A DNA stretch of 64,000 nt from Moniliella sp. 'wahieum' (Eukaryota; Basidiomycota; Moniliellomycetes; Moniliellales; Moniliellaceae). The DNA lies in contig RSEE01000036.1 in assembly GCA_003971905.1 (NCBI GenBank), positions 558,001-622,000 on the forward strand, in the 5' to 3' direction. The position numbers were made by a program, and so were the translations under genes. The notes below the pieces were generated by a model, which searched no databases, was not told the origin of the DNA, and saw only the letters and a program-made list of their open reading frames with translations. Below, piece by piece: positions 30,933-41,400 of the stretch (positions are counted from its first letter, which is position 1; each line of letters starts with the position of its first letter).

Positions 30933-32481
30933 ATGTTCGGCGCCGCCAGACAGACGCCCACGGCGGGAACCCTCTTCTCCTCTACCCCCGCATCCGGTAC
31001 CACCGGAAGCATCTTCGGCCAGCAGCAGCAGCAGCCCGCCGCCACCGGTGGTCTCTTTGGCCAGCAGCCTGCCCAGCCAGCCCAACAACAACAACAGCCG
31101 CCCCAGCAGCAGCAACAGCAACAGCCCCCTGCTGCCGGCGGGCTCTTTGGCGCCAAACCTGCTGGAACAACGTCAGGTGGGCTGTTTGGCACCACCCCTG
31201 CGCCTGCGCCTGCAGCTGGAGGTGGCCTCTTTGGTCAACCAGCCACTGCGGCTAAGCCTGCTTTTTCCTTTGGTAGCACCAAACCTCTGCCCAGCCGGGT
31301 GCGGCCCCCGGCGCCAGCACTGGCACCGGGTTGTTTGGTCAAAATCAGCCACAACAGAACCAACAACCCGCTGCGGGAGGCCCATTTAACTTTGGACAAA
31401 ATCAGACTGCTCCTGGGACTCAGGGTACGGCCACCTCGCTTTTCTCAACCCAAAACCAGCGGCAGCAGCAACCTTCTGGCATTGGCTTTGGCTCTACATT
31501 TGGTGCACCTGCAGCAGGCGGGTTGGGTGCATCCACAGCACAGCCGTTCGGAATGTCTACCATGACCGCCACGTCGGCTGCCGCGCCCCAAAATCCTTTC
31601 CTCCAGTTCCCATTTCAACAGAAGGAGCGCTTTAACGACTTGCCAGACCAGCAAAAACAAATGGTCGAACAACTCGAGTACGTCGCGTGGCCTTTTGGTA
31701 TGCCAGCGTTCACACTGACACCTTCTCCTTGCCTCTTTTAGCCAATTCATCCAGCAGCAAGTCCAAATCCGCAAGCAGCTCGAGGCGTCTAACAAGGCCG
31801 AGGAGATTTCCAAAGGTTCCCAGGCCATTTGGGCGGTTCAGTCGGTGCGTAGAAACCCTTTTGTTTTTCATATCTTTCTCTCGAACGGCAGGCGCTGACA
31901 CTGATGCTGACCTTTGGCACTGGCTTCTAGGACCTCAAATCGTTGTTGGCACTGGTGGACTCGGACCACATTGAGATTACTGATCTGCGGAGCACGGTGG
32001 AGGTGGACCGCAAAGACAGCAACACCATGTTTGAGATTGGCCACAACTGGCAGCAAGGGTTTGACAACTCGCACTTGCGCTCCTTTCCTCTCAAGTACGT
32101 CCTGTTCCCATTTCAACCGTTGCTGTTGTGGCGCGGTGCAGGGTGCCGGACGGACCAAGTGACTGACAGGCTGGCGCGAGCAGCTACTTTGCCCGGGCTG
32201 TGCAGGACATTTCGCGGCGCGTGACGCGGTACAAGAGTACCCTCGAAGAAATCCAACGCCAGCTCATCTCGATCGACCACCGCGACACCTACACGCCCGA
32301 TGCGATCCAGAACGCGATCCAGGCGCAGAACACCAGCTTCATGGCTCTCGCCACCAAGGTCGCCGCGGTCCACGCCGACATTCAAACGCTCAAAGCGGAC
32401 TATACGCAGTGGTATCAGCAGCAGCACCACTCTCTCCGCGACCCATTCTCGATGCAGCCGTTGGAGGCGGCGGTGCCGTAA
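30933..32481 (+). CDS. NUP49: FG nucleoporin, Nup49/Nup58 type
   Basis: Subunit of the Nsp1-Nup57-Nup49 central-channel complex of the nuclear pore. ATG 30933 opens MFGAARQTPTAGTLF. The first third is FG-repeat sequence (GSIFGQQQQQ, GGLFGQQ, GGLFGAK, GGLFGTT, SFSFG-like, FNFGQNQ) with long Gln runs. The coiled-coil part reads RFNDLPDQQKQMVEQL, then DQFIQQQVQIRKQLE, DLKSLLALVDSDHIEITDLR, FARAVQDISRRVTRYKSTLE and IQAQNTSFMALATKVAAVHA. Three introns are clear: 31678-31741, 31845-31930 and 32095-32183, with donors GTACGT, GTGCGT and GTACGT; all splice in frame. Stop TAA 32479-32481. About 436 codons, near the 472 of yeast Nup49. One T is missing at about 31288 (CCTCTGCC). Nup57/Nup54 is the main alternative; the coil pattern favours Nup49. 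Confidence 0.82.
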
Positions 32482-33119
32482 TGCGAGCCGGGGCTGGGGG
32501 GGGCAGGCAGCCATGAAGGTGGATACTGTTTGACGACGAGCATTGGAGGAGGAGGAGGCTGCGGATGTAGTGGCAGACACGCGTGCATGGCAAGCAGAGC
32601 TGGCTGGCGGTCGGCCTGCCGGTTGCTATGTCCGGGCCGGGTGAGGGGCAGAGCGGCTAGTGGCCAGTTGCTAGTTACGGGGGGCGGGTGCAAGAAACGC
32701 ACGCAACGCGTTGGGACGCTGCGCACAGACAGAAACACAGATAGGCTGGCTGGTTACCCGGCGCTGGCCAGCGCACACGGCGTCGTCCTTCTGCTTCGCA
32801 CGGGCGCTTGTTGCGGATGGCTGACATGTGCCATGGCACAGGCGGTGTACCACTGCCCCTGTGCCAGGACGTGCTGCTTGTCACGCGTCACACGTCATCG
32901 TCACCGGTCCTTAATCCTTCATTTATTCCCCGCCCGCCTGGGCCACTGCCGCGCTTTGGGCGCACCCACCACATCCCCGACGCAAGGGCCAACACACTGC
33001 CCCTGTGCCGTCCCTGTGTACACGGCGTCTGCAACGGCTCAATAAGCAGCACCCAGCAGCTGCCCTCGCCCAGAAGCTGCCTCGGTCGGCCCTTGGGGGT
33101 TTCCCTTGTCGCCACCACA
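32482..33119. other. Intergenic region between NUP49 and the aldehyde dehydrogenase gene
   Basis: 3' flank of NUP49 and promoter of the dehydrogenase gene. CACGTCATCG-like sequence lies near 32890. No gene is supported. Confidence 0.4.
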
Positions 33120-34928
33120 ATGCGTTTCTTGCGTCCCCACCACCACCACCCCGCCCCCCTCGCCTCCGCCCTCCGCCCTCTCCCGCTCTGCCCGCGCTCC
33201 GCTTCCGCCTCCGCGCCCGCTCTCCCTTCGCCCTTGCCTTCCCCGTCCGCTTCCCCGTGTGGCTGCACTCTGCCCCCGCCCCACCCCCCCGCCTCGCCCC
33301 GCTGCCTCCACACCTCTTCGCGCGCCATGTCGCTCCCCCAGATCGCCATGCCCCACGGCCTCCAAGTCGCCCCCGGCACCAAGCAAGATGTGCCTGCGCT
33401 GCTCCAGGCCCCCGAGCTGTTTCAGCACGCGGCCTACATCAACGGCCAGTGGATCAGCTCCGTCCCGGACGGCACGACATTTGAAGTGCCAACAAGGCCA
33501 CCGGTGCGCTGCTCGGCACCCTGCCCAACATGGGCGTTGACCAAGCCGAGCAGGCTATCCAAGCTGCGTCGGATGCGTTCAAGCCCTGGGCCGCGCTGCC
33601 CGCCACGGCGCGTCGCAGCTGCTTCGCAAGCTGCACGACGAGCTGATGGCCCACCGCGAGGACATTGCCCGGTTGATTGTGCTGGAAAATGGCAAGGCAT
33701 GGCCCGATGCGTTTGGCGAAGTGGCCTACGGCGCAGGATACATTGACTTTTACTCGGCAGAAGCGCTGCGCATGCCCGGCTCCACCCCGACCCCGGCCGT
33801 GCCCGGCGTAGTCAACACGGTCACCACTCGTCCCGTTGGCGTCGCGGCACTTATCAAGCCATGGAACTTCCCTCTTGGCAGTACGTTTTTTTTCTTCCTC
33901 CTCCTCTTACCCTTACCATCCCGTTGCTCGGTGCCTTGCTAACCTGCTCTTGCGTCTGCCGTAGTGATTGCCCGCTCGATCGCGCCTGCGCTGGCGGTGG
34001 GCTGCACAACGGTGATCAAGGCGCCGGCCGAGACGCCGTACACGGCACTTGCGCTGGCCTACTTGGCGGAAAAAGTTGGGTTCCCCAAGGGCACCATCAA
34101 TGTGCTCACGGTGGCCAAGGGAAGCGAGAAGGAAATTGCCGTGGGGCAGAAACTGTGCACGAGTCCTACAGTCAAGAAGATTTCGTTTACCGGCTCGACG
34201 GGCGTGGGCAAGTTGCTGGTCCAGCAGGGCGCGTCGACACTGAAGAGCTGTCGATGGAGTTGGGTGGCAATGCGCCGTTTATTGTGTTTGAGGATGCGGA
34301 CATTGACCTGGCTGTGGCCGGGCGATTGCATGCAAGTTCCGTGGCTCGGGCCAGACGTGTGTGTGTGCGAACCGGATCTTTGTGCACGAAGCGGTGTACG
34401 ACGAGTTTGCTCGTAAACTGGTCCAGGCCGTGGCGCAGTTCAAAGTCGGTTCAGGGCTGGACAAGAGCACGACCCATGGCCCGCTCGTCTCCCAGGCCGG
34501 CGTGGAAGGTGGAGCGGCACGTGAAGCAGAGCGTGGCAGCAGGCGCCAAGGTGCTGATTGGTGGCGAACGGGCGAGGGTCTGTTCTTTGCACCTACCATC
34601 CTGGCCACGTTACTGACCAGTGCCCCATGACGACCGAGGAGACGTTTGCCCACTTGCCGCGCTGTACAAGTTCAAGACGGAGGAGGAGGTGCTGGCGCGG
34701 GCCAATGCCACGACGTTGGACTGGCCGCCTACTTTTCTCCAACGACGCTCGCCGCTGCAAGCGCGTCGCCCGCTCCCTCGACGTCGGCATGGTCGGCGTC
34801 AACACGGCCTCATCTCCCAGTCACCGTGCCGTTTGGCGGCGTCAAGGAAAGCGGGATTGGACGCGAAGGCGGGGCCGAGGGCCTGCTGCCCTGGCTCGAG
34901 ACCCAGTTTGGTCGTCGAGAGCCTGTAA
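33120..34928 (+). CDS. Succinate-semialdehyde-type aldehyde dehydrogenase, mitochondrial
   Basis: NAD(P)-dependent oxidation of an aldehyde, most likely succinate semialdehyde in the GABA shunt. The ATG at 33120 adds a presequence rich in Ser, Ala and Arg that ends [11 protein letters not shown], a typical mitochondrial cleavage context. The mature part reads [53 protein letters not shown], and after the intron [20 protein letters not shown] and [15 protein letters not shown]. The catalytic base Glu lies in MELGGNAPF and the nucleophile Cys in [13 protein letters not shown]; the CVC pair is typical of SSADH. The intron at 33881-33964 (GTACGT, CCGTAG) joins PLG to MIAR exactly. The end is [15 protein letters not shown], then VVESL with TAA at 34926-34928. 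About 575 codons. At least eight single-base frame changes (for example near 33487, 33614, 34243, 34324 and 34500-34820) make this the most error-ridden gene here, yet all key residues are intact. Confidence 0.92.
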
Positions 34929-35360
34929 GCCGATCCAGCCCATTCAGCTTGTCCCGCGTCGATCCATTTCCTTAGAAAGCATCCCTTTTTCGGGCGCGAG
35001 ACGTAGCTGGTAGAGTTGGACTGGCCATGAGATCTGAGACCGCTGCGGTCCGGAGCCGTCTGGGCGCAACCATGCTAGTCGCAGGGCGGCTAAGCGGCTA
35101 AGCGCTAGCCCAGCCTCGGCCATGCCGCAAGCGCAATGAAATGTGGGCAGGCACAGTTCGGGTGAGATCGGGTGCCGCAGCGCTGGGATGCGATCCGATG
35201 TGACATGTGATGTGCAAGGTGTGCTCACTCTGAGACAGTCGCAGCGGGTCGGACTTGGTTACGTCAGCGAAGAATTTGGTGAGGCGCTCCGGCTGGCCTT
35301 CCCAGGAAGAACGGTGGCCGGCCGCCGGCGCCGGCCCGCCCCGACCTCCATCTTCCCGCT
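34929..35360. other. Spacer between aldehyde dehydrogenase and bL12m genes
   Basis: Promoter of the ribosomal protein gene and 3' flank of the dehydrogenase gene. TTACGTCAGCGAAG at about 35258-35271 contains a TTACGTCA (ATF/CREB-like) word. No gene is supported. Confidence 0.4.
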
Positions 35361-36099
35361 ATGGTCCTTGCTGTCTGTCGTCCGCGAGCTGCGCTGCGTG
35401 CGGTGGCCCGTGCCCCGTCTGCGTCCACCAGGTGGCAGGCGCGCAGCTTGACTGTCTCTGCGCTGCGCGCTACCGAGGCGCCTGCGCCTGCTCCGGCCCA
35501 GCCCCGCGGCCCCGTCGACCTAAGCTCGTGGCATTGTGGACCAGGTGGAGAAGCTGACGCTACTCGAGGCGTCGTCGCTTGTCACGCTCCTCAAGGTACG
35601 TCTTTTGTGTTCGGGTGTGCTTGTGCGTGTGCGTGTGGGGAGACAAGAGAGGGGATACGCGCGCGGGGGAGACAGGTCACGCAACGGCTGGACTGACCTG
35701 GACCGGCTGCCCTGTATCGTAATGTTGTGTGTGTTTGTCGTGTCGTGTCGTGTTGGCATGCGATGGTAGGAACGGTTGAACATCACGGACATTGCGATGC
35801 CCGTCGCGGCGGCCGCGCCCGGTGCTGGTGGAGCGCCAGCGCGCGGCCGAGGAGGCAGAGGAAGCTGAAAAGCCCAAGGAAAAAACAATATTCGCCATCA
35901 AGCTCAAGGGCTTGAAAGAAGGTGGTGCCAAGGCCAGGTAATCAAGGGGTCAAGGCGCTCAACTCGTCCATGTCCCTCGTCGAGGCCAAAAGTTGTCGAG
36001 AGCGCCCCGCAAATCCTGAAGGACAACGTACCCAAAGAAGACGCCGAGAAGATCATTGCTGCCATTGAAAAGGCGGGCGGGGAGGCCGAGATGGTCTAA
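35361..36099 (+). CDS. MRPL12: Mitochondrial ribosomal protein bL12m (L7/L12 family)
   Basis: Stalk protein of the mitochondrial large ribosomal subunit that recruits GTPase translation factors. ATG 35361 gives an Arg/Ala-rich presequence (MVLAVCRPRAALRAVARAPS, then RSLTVSALRATEA). The L12 N-terminal dimerisation helix reads DQVEKLTLLEASSLVTLLK, then, across an intron at 35596-35769 (GTACGT, GGTAG), ERLNITDIAMP. An Ala/Gly/Glu hinge leads to the C-terminal domain: KPKEKTIFAIKLKG, VKALNSSMSLVEAK, then APQILKDNVPKEDAEKIIAA and a final GGEAEMV. Stop TAA 36097-36099. About 188 codons, normal for the family. Frame changes near 35520, 35545, 35830 and 35930-35990 each need one base. It directly follows another nuclear gene for a mitochondrial protein on the same strand. 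Confidence 0.92.
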
Positions 36100-36842
36100 G
36101 TGGAACCCGCTCGATTGCCGACCAAAGGCCCTGGAGGGGGTGGAGCAACCACGTTGTTGTTGTTTCCCTTCCACTCGTTCCCCTCCCCTGGTATGGCACC
36201 ATCAAGCGATGCATTCCTCTCACAGGGGTGCGCTCAAGCAGCCCGAAGCGGACCTACTCTTCCGTTTCAGCTGGCCAGGGCGGATATGCCATTCTGGACC
36301 AGGGTCGACGTTGGTTGGCCGACGCGCATTCCTTCCTTGCCATCCGTCGCACAATGCATCTAAGCTCAGGTTGATCCCTGCCTGCTTGCCGTTAGTGATT
36401 CTGTAGACAAAAACACACACATATGGCAGAGCTCTACTTGAATGAATGTCCCGGCGGCCCGTACTCAGTGTAGCCAGGTTGGCGTTCCGCCTTACATATA
36501 GGGAGCGAGGCCAGTGAGGTCCATGGTGAGAAAAAAAGATATGGATGTGTAGCGAAACAAACGTAAGGAGGCGGTGAAAGGTACAAGAAGGCATCAAAAC
36601 GCATGTTCAGATGCTCATGTGGGGCTCAGGGCCAGGGAAAGAGAGTGATAATTGGAAGCAAGAGAACGCAGAGAGGGGCGACTGACAGTGAAGGGAAAAC
36701 AAAAGGTATCGATCGAACATATTGCCTTGCTCCGTTCTTGATCCACGATGCAACGAGACAACGTGACGGGCCCGGTCCAGCCAGGCATATAAAGCAGGTA
36801 TAACAGACACGGAGGCAAAAGCGGTAGATGCGATGGCACTTA
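36100..36842. other. Convergent intergenic region
   Basis: Lies between the ends of the bL12m gene (plus) and chitinase B (minus). Short frames only; nothing recognised. Confidence 0.4.
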
Positions 36843-38057
36843 TCACACCCACCCAGCCCACCCAGCCCATAACTTGACGCGCGCCAAAAACGAGGGCGTC
36901 AAGTCCGGGTACTGCCAGAATGCGGCGCCCGCGTTCCAGTCATACTGGCGCGCCAGGGCAAAGCATCGACCCAACTCATCCGGTGGGATGTAGCCATTGG
37001 TCGCGTCAGCAGGCATGGCGGGCTTGCCCATGACCAACTTGCTCAGTGGGATATTTTGATCGTGGTGAATCTCAAACAGCGACGGAGTTGGCGCACGTAC
37101 CGCCCGACTGGAAGAGAAGCGTAGAACAGTTGGTGTACATGTGGTGCCCTGGTTGTACATCTGGGTCAAGAAAAGTCCACATCGGGTACCTGCTCGTACA
37201 CCTTGGCCCAGCCTGCCTTCCATGGACAGGCAGCCGAAAAGTACGGCGCTGAGGCGCGTGGGTAATCAGGTACTGGCCCACAGGCAGCCGCTCGCGCACC
37301 GTCTTGTGCAGCGTGACAACCAGGGAATGGCAGTACCGTTGACAAACGAGGCCGAGTCCTGAACGTCGGATGGGTGAGGGCGGGCGGGGTTACCGGTTAG
37401 TGTCCATCTGCATGTGCGCTGTATATAACCAACCCACCCATCGCACCACCTCGCTACCAGAGCCTAACGTACCTCGTAATCCAGGTCGACCCCGTCGAAA
37501 TCATACTGCTTGACAAACTCGGCGAGCCGAATGCCCGTCTGAAAGGGTCCTGCCGGGGGGTAGTCGTCCGAGCCAAAGGCAGAGCAAGAGCTTGACGCCC
37601 GCATGGGCATACACGGCCTTGAGCTTGCTCCGCTGCGCAGCGCTGGCCTTGGTCCAATTTGCAACGCGCCCGTGGGGGCCGAGGTGGTCCAAAAGGAGAT
37701 GAGGTAGTGGGTGATGCCGGGCGGAGGCACATCGGCCGCGCCATGCGTCTCATTCGCAAACCCATACACGGCAAACAACACAGCGGGGTCTGCGGACCGT
37801 GCCCCGAGCCCGAGCCGGCGGCGCCGGTGCCAGCGGGGTGCCAGGCCAGGCCGGGAGCCGCCGACGGGCGGGCGAGAAGGACGCGGATGCGGAGCGTTTG
37901 CCTGGGCCGGGGCCAGGGGGGCTGGGCGGGGAGGCGGCGCTGGCGGGCGGGCGGGGGAGACCTGGGCGCGTGGGGCAGGGGGCGCCGCTGGCGGCGGCGA
38001 GCGCGGGGGCGAGGGCGGCGACGAGGGCCAGGCGAGAAGGAGAAGGAGCGAGCGCAT
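36843..38057 (-). CDS. Secreted GH18 chitinase B
   Basis: ATG 38057-38055 starts a signal peptide (MRSLLLLLA, then LALVAALAPALAAASGA after one missing C near 38024). A long Pro/Ala-rich linker precedes the barrel: FAVYGFANETHGAADVPPPG, then ITHYLISFWTTSAPTGAL, SKLKAVYAHAGVKLLL, and YDFDGVDLDYE with the DxxDxDxE motif intact. An intron at 37359-37472 (GTACGT, TTCAG) lies immediately after this Glu codon. The second half reads DSASFVNGTAIPW, RERLPVGQYLITHAPQ, FLTQMYNQGTTC (substrate-binding Tyr-Asn) and SLFEIHHDQNIPLSKLVMGK. The last strand is YDWNAGAAFWQYPDL. Stop TGA 36845-36843. About 367 codons. Its C-terminal third closely parallels chitinase A (LFEIH, LV.GKPA, WNAG..FWQYP), so the two are paralogues, but their introns are at different places. 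Divergent from NTE1 across 389 bases. Confidence 0.88.
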
Positions 38058-38446
38058 GCGGAGGGGGTGGGGCTGCTGCGGGGGGGCATTTATACCATGG
38101 AGAGCGCCGGCTCTCCGTCGGAGGGGTGCTGCGGCGCACATGGGAGCGTGCTGGGCGCAGCGGGCGGGCGCGGACGCCGGCAGTCTGGCGCTGCTCTGCC
38201 CCGTCGCGCCTCTTCGCCGTCGGACTTGCATGGCCGCGCAGCCAGTGCCGAGCGTTGGTAGGCACGCGTAGTACGCCCCCCGCAGCCCAGCGAGCAGCCG
38301 CGGTCACGTGTGCTTTCGGGGGTCACGTGGGTCACGTGCTGGCCACAGCGGTGGGCACACGTGGAGGCGCACACCCACGCCCAGCTCCCAGCCGCCACCC
38401 CCCCATGGCGCACAGACCAGCCCCACCCACGACGTAGCCAGCGCCC
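38058..38446. promoter_or_regulatory. Shared divergent promoter of chitinase B and NTE1
   Basis: 389 bases separate the two start codons. On the chitinase side a TATAAA (38094-38089, minus strand) lies about 32 bases before the ATG. Centrally, three CACGTG or CACGTG-like words occur within TCACGTGTG, TCACGTGGG and TCACGTGCT (about 38304-38339), an E-box cluster that could bind bHLH factors acting on both genes. Confidence 0.5.
38089..38094 (-). promoter_or_regulatory. TATA box of chitinase B
   Basis: TATAAA on the minus strand, about 32 bases upstream of the assigned ATG at 38057. This leaves a very short 5' leader. It is the best TATA match next to a recognised gene in the window. Confidence 0.55.
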
Positions 38447-41400
38447 ATGCAACCCCGCGCCCCTCGCGGCCGCCCTGGCCAGCGCCTCCTCCGCCCTCGC
38501 CACCGCCTCCTCCGCCCTCGCCCCCCCTCCCCCGCCCTGCCCACCCCATGCCCCCCTCCCAGCTGCTCCCGCGCGCCGTCCTCTCCCCCCCCCTCCCCCC
38601 AGCCCGCCGACGGCAGCAGCGTCGTCTTGCTCCTCAGCGGCCTCTTCGAGGTCACCGTCGCCCTCCTCAGCATCGCACGCTCCCTCGCCGGCTTCGCCAC
38701 CCTCACCGTGCCCGCCACCGTGTACGCCGTCCTGCACTACAGCCTCACCCTCCAGCTCTCCTTCCCCTTCCTCGCTTCCCTCACCCTCGCCGGCCTGGCC
38801 GCGGCCTTTTTCTGGTTCCGCACCTCGATGCGCGTGTACGAAAAAGTGCGCGAGCCCCCGCTCGACTCGGATGCCGGCTTCAGCTTGCACCCCGACCTCG
38901 CCGGCGGCGACCCCTTGAGCCCCTTTGGCCTCTACGGCTCCGGCGAGCCGTCTGCCTTTGGCCCGGCCGGCAGCACCGCCGGCGGCAGCGGCACCCTGCA
39001 CGACTACCTCGATGAGTTCTTGCAAGCCATCCGCATCTTTGGCTACCTCGAGCGCCCCGTCTTCCACGACCTTGCCCGCCACCTCCAAACCCGCCGCCTC
39101 ATTGCGGTGACTCTCTCTCGCTCGACCATGATGGCTGCTTCTACATTGTGATCGATGGCTCGGTGAGTGTCTATGCCCCTCGGGTGCTCGCTCGGGCTTT
39201 GACCCCGCTCCGCCTCCCCCGTTCAATGAGGACAGCGAGGGGGACGATGGGCTAGAGGGCTACCAGCTCTTGCACCAGGTCGGAAATGGCGGCACCCTTA
39301 GCAGTCTCTTCACCATCCTCAAGCTGTTCACCGAGGGCGCCCCGGGCCCTCGTGCTTCTGCCGTGCCCCAGACACCCAAGGCGCACGACCCTGCTGGCGC
39401 CACCACACTGCCTCTCCGTACTGCCGCACCTGGCTCCATGGCGTCGACGATGGATCTCGGCGTCTCTCCCGATGCTACGCCCATGCTTTCTGCCACCGCG
39501 TTGGGGTCCACTAGGCTTGGGCGCGGCGTCGGCCCAGACCCCGAGCAGGTGGGCGACCCCCTGGAGATTCCTGCGTCGAATTATCGTCTCGCTTCAGTTG
39601 CTTCGGGCGCTAACCCCTGGACCGGGGGGGCCGCGCCCGGCGGTACGGCCTATGCCGGCTCCCCGTTCGCGCCTCCCCCTCCAAAGGAATCGCTGACCGA
39701 GTTGACGCACACCGTGGCCAGGGCGCGCGACACCACCTTGGCCGTGATCCCAGCCGAGGCATTCCGGAGGTTGACCAAAAAGTATCCCAACTCAGCTGCC
39801 CACATTCTGCAGGGTAGGTATTGTAGCCTCCCGTTCTGTCTGTTTGCTTTTGTTCGCTTCTGCTGACCCTCGCTGCCATTCGTTGCCTTGCCCAGTCATC
39901 CTCACTCGTCTGTCGCGCGTCACGATGCACACGGCTCATTCTTACCTTGGTCTGACGAAGGAAGTGATGCGCGCCGAGGTTGTACTCAACCAAACCGCCA
40001 GCACACCCTGCCACCTTCGTTCTACGTATCGGAGGCGATGGAGCGGCTGCGTCAACGGTTCGTGCAGGTCAATGCGGGTGTCCCGCCCGTGGCTCCTGCT
40101 GCGCAAGGTGTGGTTCCCGGCGTTGATCCACGAGCGCGCGCGGCGGAACGCATCAAGTCTCCCCTCAGCTCGCCGCGCCTACGTGGCCGACGTGCCCACT
40201 CGCCGCTCCAGTCCCGTTCGGGCATGACCTTGTCCAGTTTGGATTTACAAGGATCCAATGCCGCCATGTTTTCCACCTCGGCATTGACCACCCCGCTGGA
40301 CGCGCCATCGTCCACCGCTGCTGTCGACCCGACAGCTCGCACGAGCAAGCGCGCTAGCCAAGCGCTCAACCCAGGCGACCTCTTCACCTCCACCCAGGCC
40401 GGTCCTGCGCTCCAAGTTCAGCCCCCACTGCATTCCCCTCGCTCCAGCAGAGTATCTTACCCTGCCCACGCCCATTCCATGTCTCCTAGCTTGAGTTCAA
40501 CTTCCTCTGCTGCCGCTCCTGCCTCCTCGCCCGCTCCAACAGACACGGCCGAAAGCATTGGCTGGGCAGCGGATGGACAAGCTAACTTTGACCTGAAGGA
40601 AGCCGTGATGCAATGCATCGCCAGTTCCTTGGGCTTGCTTGCTCCGGTCGCCCAGCCGACGCGCATGGGTGCGGGTGCGGGTGGAGGTGCGGCAGACACG
40701 GCCAACCCGTCTCCGTATGCCGACTCTCCCTCGCTTGCGGCTCAGGATGCGACCTTGTCCAGTCGCAATGCTGGGGTGTATGGCTCGGCCTGGGGGCCCT
40801 TGACCATGCTCGCCGAAGTCACGGCCGCTTCCCGCGGCCAAGGGCGAGGAAGGGATGGGCGAGCGGATTTCCCCTGCGTATCGGGGCAGTAGCGGTCCGA
40901 GCCAGGACATACCTGGCTTCCCATTCCCCCACTCGAGCTTGCCGTTGCCATTTGAGAATGATGTGGAGATCAAGTTTTTCCATGCGGGCGACACGCTGAT
41001 TTCGTCGGGCGAGCGCGAAGGCGGTCTGTTCTATGTGATTGATGGACAGCTGGATGTAACCATCTCGTCCCCGACTGGCCTCGCCGCCCAGCGCACCACC
41101 ACCCCGCCTCTTGCCCCGGCCAGCACAGGCACCACGAGCCCCGACCGCGCTTCGTCGCGCGAACGAACAGCCAAGGTTGCCTCGGGCGCCGCACACCCTG
41201 GCCAAGACAAGGCGCAGAGGGCCGGAGTGCGAAACCGCTTTATTCGATTGGTCGCGGTGGCATTGCCGGTTACCTGGCCACGCTACTGGGTGCGCCGTCG
41301 TATGTGAATGTGACGGCGCGGACGGATTGTTATGTGGGGTTGTTGCCGGCGCATGCGCTGGATAAGCTCATGGACCGTCGTCCGACCGTCTTGCTCAGTC

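Noticed and set aside
38090-39226. Minus-strand open frame of 378 codons opposite the NTE1 start
   Set aside because: It is antisense to conserved NTE1 helices, is rich in Gly/Glu/Ala with no domain, and arises from GC-rich third codon positions.
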